Positions 5,247-6,369 of a stretch of DNA of 6,369 bases are shown here, piece by piece. The notes below the pieces were generated by a model, which was given only the letters and a program-made list of their open reading frames with translations, had not been told where the DNA came from and did no database searches. Every line of letters starts with the position of its first letter. Within the stretch, counting starts at the first letter, position 1. The stretch comes from DATKZH01 sp964475955 (GTDB lineage Bacteria; Planctomycetota; Planctomycetia; Pirellulales; Thermoguttaceae). The position numbers were made by a program, and so were the translations under genes. The DNA lies in contig CAYYZY010000297.1 in assembly GCA_964475955.1 (NCBI GenBank), positions 1-6,369 on the forward strand. Reading direction: 5' to 3'.

Positions 5247-6269
5247 ATGCTCGATCGGCTCCTGACGGGCTTGCAGAGGCTCCTGGAACGCTGGCTGCTC
5301 GTGTGGCTGACGTTGCTCTGCGCCGTCGCCTACGCATGGAACGACTGGGCCGGCCGGTTCTTCAGCGAGCCGCCGGCCAACCCGTTCGCCGCCAGCCGCG
5401 AAAGCCTGAACTACCTGATCGCGGTGACGATGCTCGCCATCGGATCGCTGCTTCCGCGCGAGGAGGTCCGCCAGGTCTTCCGCCGCTGGCCGACCGTGCT
5501 CGGCGGGACCGCCGTTCAGTACACGTCGATGCCGCTTTTGGCGTACGGATTCGGGCGGCTGTTCGGGCTGGAAGGGCCCTGGATGATCGGCATCATCATG
5601 GTCGGGTGCGTTCCCGGGGCCATGGCCTCGAACGTGCTCACGCTGATGGCCCGGGGCAACGTCAGCTACTCGGTGAGCCTGACCACGTCGGCCACGATCC
5701 TCTCGCCGTTGCTCGTTCCGCTGGCCCTGTTGATCGCCCTCAGCGGGACCGCGGAATACCCTATGGCCGAGGTCTTCTGGAAGGTCCTGAAGGCGAGTGC
5801 ATTGCTGCTGGTGATCGTGGTCCTGCCGGTGCTGGTCGGGTACGGGCTCTCGCAGCGCTTCGCTTGGTGGCAAGCCGCGGCGCGACGCGTCGGCGCAATC
5901 CTCGCCAACCTGACCATCCTCTGGATCATCGCCGTGGTGGTGGCGTTGAACCGCGAGCGATTCGCCCAGTTGGACCTGCGGCTCCTGTTCGCCCTGCTGG
6001 CCGTCAATTTCGGCGGTTACCTGGCCGGTTTTCACGGCGGCCGTCTCCTTCGGTTGACCATGCCCATGCGCCGGGCGTTGACCCTGGAGGTGGGCATGCA
6101 GAACGCGGGACTGGGGACCGCACTGGCGTTGAATCTCTTCCAGGACGACCCGAGAACCGCAATCCCCGCCGCCCTCTACACGTTCGGCTGCATGTTCACC
6201 GGCACGGTGCTCGCCCGACTCTGGGCGTCGTGGGGAACCCGCGACGAGTCGACGGGCGTCACTTCATGA
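5247..6269 (+). CDS. Bile acid:sodium symporter (BASS/SBF) family transporter
   Basis: The 340-aa inner-membrane protein has about nine or ten hydrophobic segments, the BASS fold. The family block GCVPGAMASNVLTLMARGNV (120-139) runs into SYSVSLTTSATILSPLLVP (140-158), and EVGMQNAGLGTALAL (281-295) is the second crossover motif. As I recall the ASBT-NM structure, its sodium ligands correspond here to Q91, S128, N129, S142, T146, E281 and Q285, all of the expected type. This supports sodium coupling. Substrates of bacterial members range widely (bile acids, pantoate, other organic anions), so none is named. ATG 5247 is chosen because upstream in-frame sequence is Arg/Pro/Gly-rich and non-membrane. 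It lacks a Shine-Dalgarno sequence, the only gene here to do so. It ends 34 bp before a repeat module. Confidence 0.88.
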   Translation: MLDRLLTGLQRLLERWLLVWLTLLCAVAYAWNDWAGRFFSEPPANPFAASRESLNYLIAVTMLAIGSLLPREEVRQVFRRWPTVLGGTAVQYTSMPLLAYGFGRLFGLEGPWMIGIIMVGCVPGAMASNVLTLMARGNVSYSVSLTTSATILSPLLVPLALLIALSGTAEYPMAEVFWKVLKASALLLVIVVLPVLVGYGLSQRFAWWQAAARRVGAILANLTILWIIAVVVALNRERFAQLDLRLLFALLAVNFGGYLAGFHGGRLLRLTMPMRRALTLEVGMQNAGLGTALALNLFQDDPRTAIPAALYTFGCMFTGTVLARLWASWGTRDESTGVTS

Positions 6270-6274
6270 ATGAC

Positions 6275-6300
6275 CCGGGCGCAATTTCCGGGCGCGCCCG
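6275..6300. repeat. GC-rich direct repeat and palindrome after the transporter gene
   Basis: CCGGGCGC occurs twice, at 6275-6282 and 6288-6295. The second copy runs into a perfect 12-bp palindrome, CGGGCGCGCCCG (6289-6300). GGGCGC (6277-6282) can also pair with GCGCCC (6294-6299) across 11 nt. The block starts five bases after the stop codon and could form the 3' end of the transcript, but there is no T-run. Confidence 0.4.
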
Positions 6301-6303
6301 CCA

Positions 6304-6332
6304 GGCTTTGTCGGAAGTGGGCTATCCACTTC
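6304..6332. repeat. Third copy of the GGCTTTGYCGGAAG module with hairpin
   Basis: GGCTTTGTCGGAAG at 6304-6317 equals the right inverted end of the element at 2609-2728 over 14 bases, and the left end at 13 of 14. Here it runs into a perfect 7-bp hairpin: GAAGTGG (6314-6320), loop GCTAT, CCACTTC (6326-6332). A GTAG on the minus strand lies at 6346-6343, ten bases from the hairpin. The element may continue past the window edge. Confidence 0.6.
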
Positions 6333-6369
6333 GCTCTCGTTACTACTATATCTTGTGGTTTCCCGGTTT

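Overview
The window is GC-rich bacterial DNA, clearly above 60 % GC by eye. It carries five protein-coding genes, all apparently intact. The presence of LpxB (lipid A synthesis) means a Gram-negative outer membrane. The combined style points to Planctomycetota: an HflK without the glycine-rich N-terminus of proteobacterial HflK, an HflC with acidic low-complexity stretches, a short M50 protease, an LpxB with an extra C-terminal stretch, and GTAG-headed intergenic palindromes. That placement is inference; no rRNA or lineage marker is present.

Layout: 1-360 is a non-coding leader holding an inverted pair of REP-like palindromes (28-95), a G-tract run (160-188) and a terminator-like hairpin (287-322). 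hflK (361-1368, +) and hflC (1365-2609, +) form a two-gene operon with a 4-bp ATGA overlap. The 122-bp gap between the convergent stop codons of hflC and the next gene is almost filled by a second composite repeat (2609-2728). On the minus strand follow a site-2-protease-like M50 peptidase (3481-2732, GTG start) and lpxB (4935-3664), each with its own extended -10-like promoter candidate. A 311-bp divergent gap (4936-5246) separates lpxB from a bile acid:sodium symporter (BASS/SBF) family transporter (5247-6269, +). After its stop codon come GC-rich palindromes and a third copy of a repeat module already seen around 2609-2728.

Functionally this is an envelope neighbourhood. HflK/HflC are SPFH proteins that in model bacteria form a cage around the membrane protease FtsH. 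The M50 enzyme is an intramembrane protease. LpxB makes the lipid A disaccharide. The BASS protein is a sodium-coupled inner-membrane carrier. Only hflK-hflC are clearly one transcription unit; the rest are linked by position alone.

The most unusual signal is non-coding. Two REP-like doublets about 2.6 kb apart, of different sequence families, share the same geometry exactly: a 23-nt unit, a 22-nt spacer and an inverted 23-nt unit, 68 bp in all. Each unit is GTAG, one base, then an 8-bp stem around a 2-nt centre, and the two units of each doublet differ mainly by paired, stem-preserving changes. A separate module, GGCTTTGYCGGAAG, occurs three times beside gene ends. No phage, transposase, CRISPR, tRNA or rRNA was found, and I see no new multi-gene defence or biosynthetic system.
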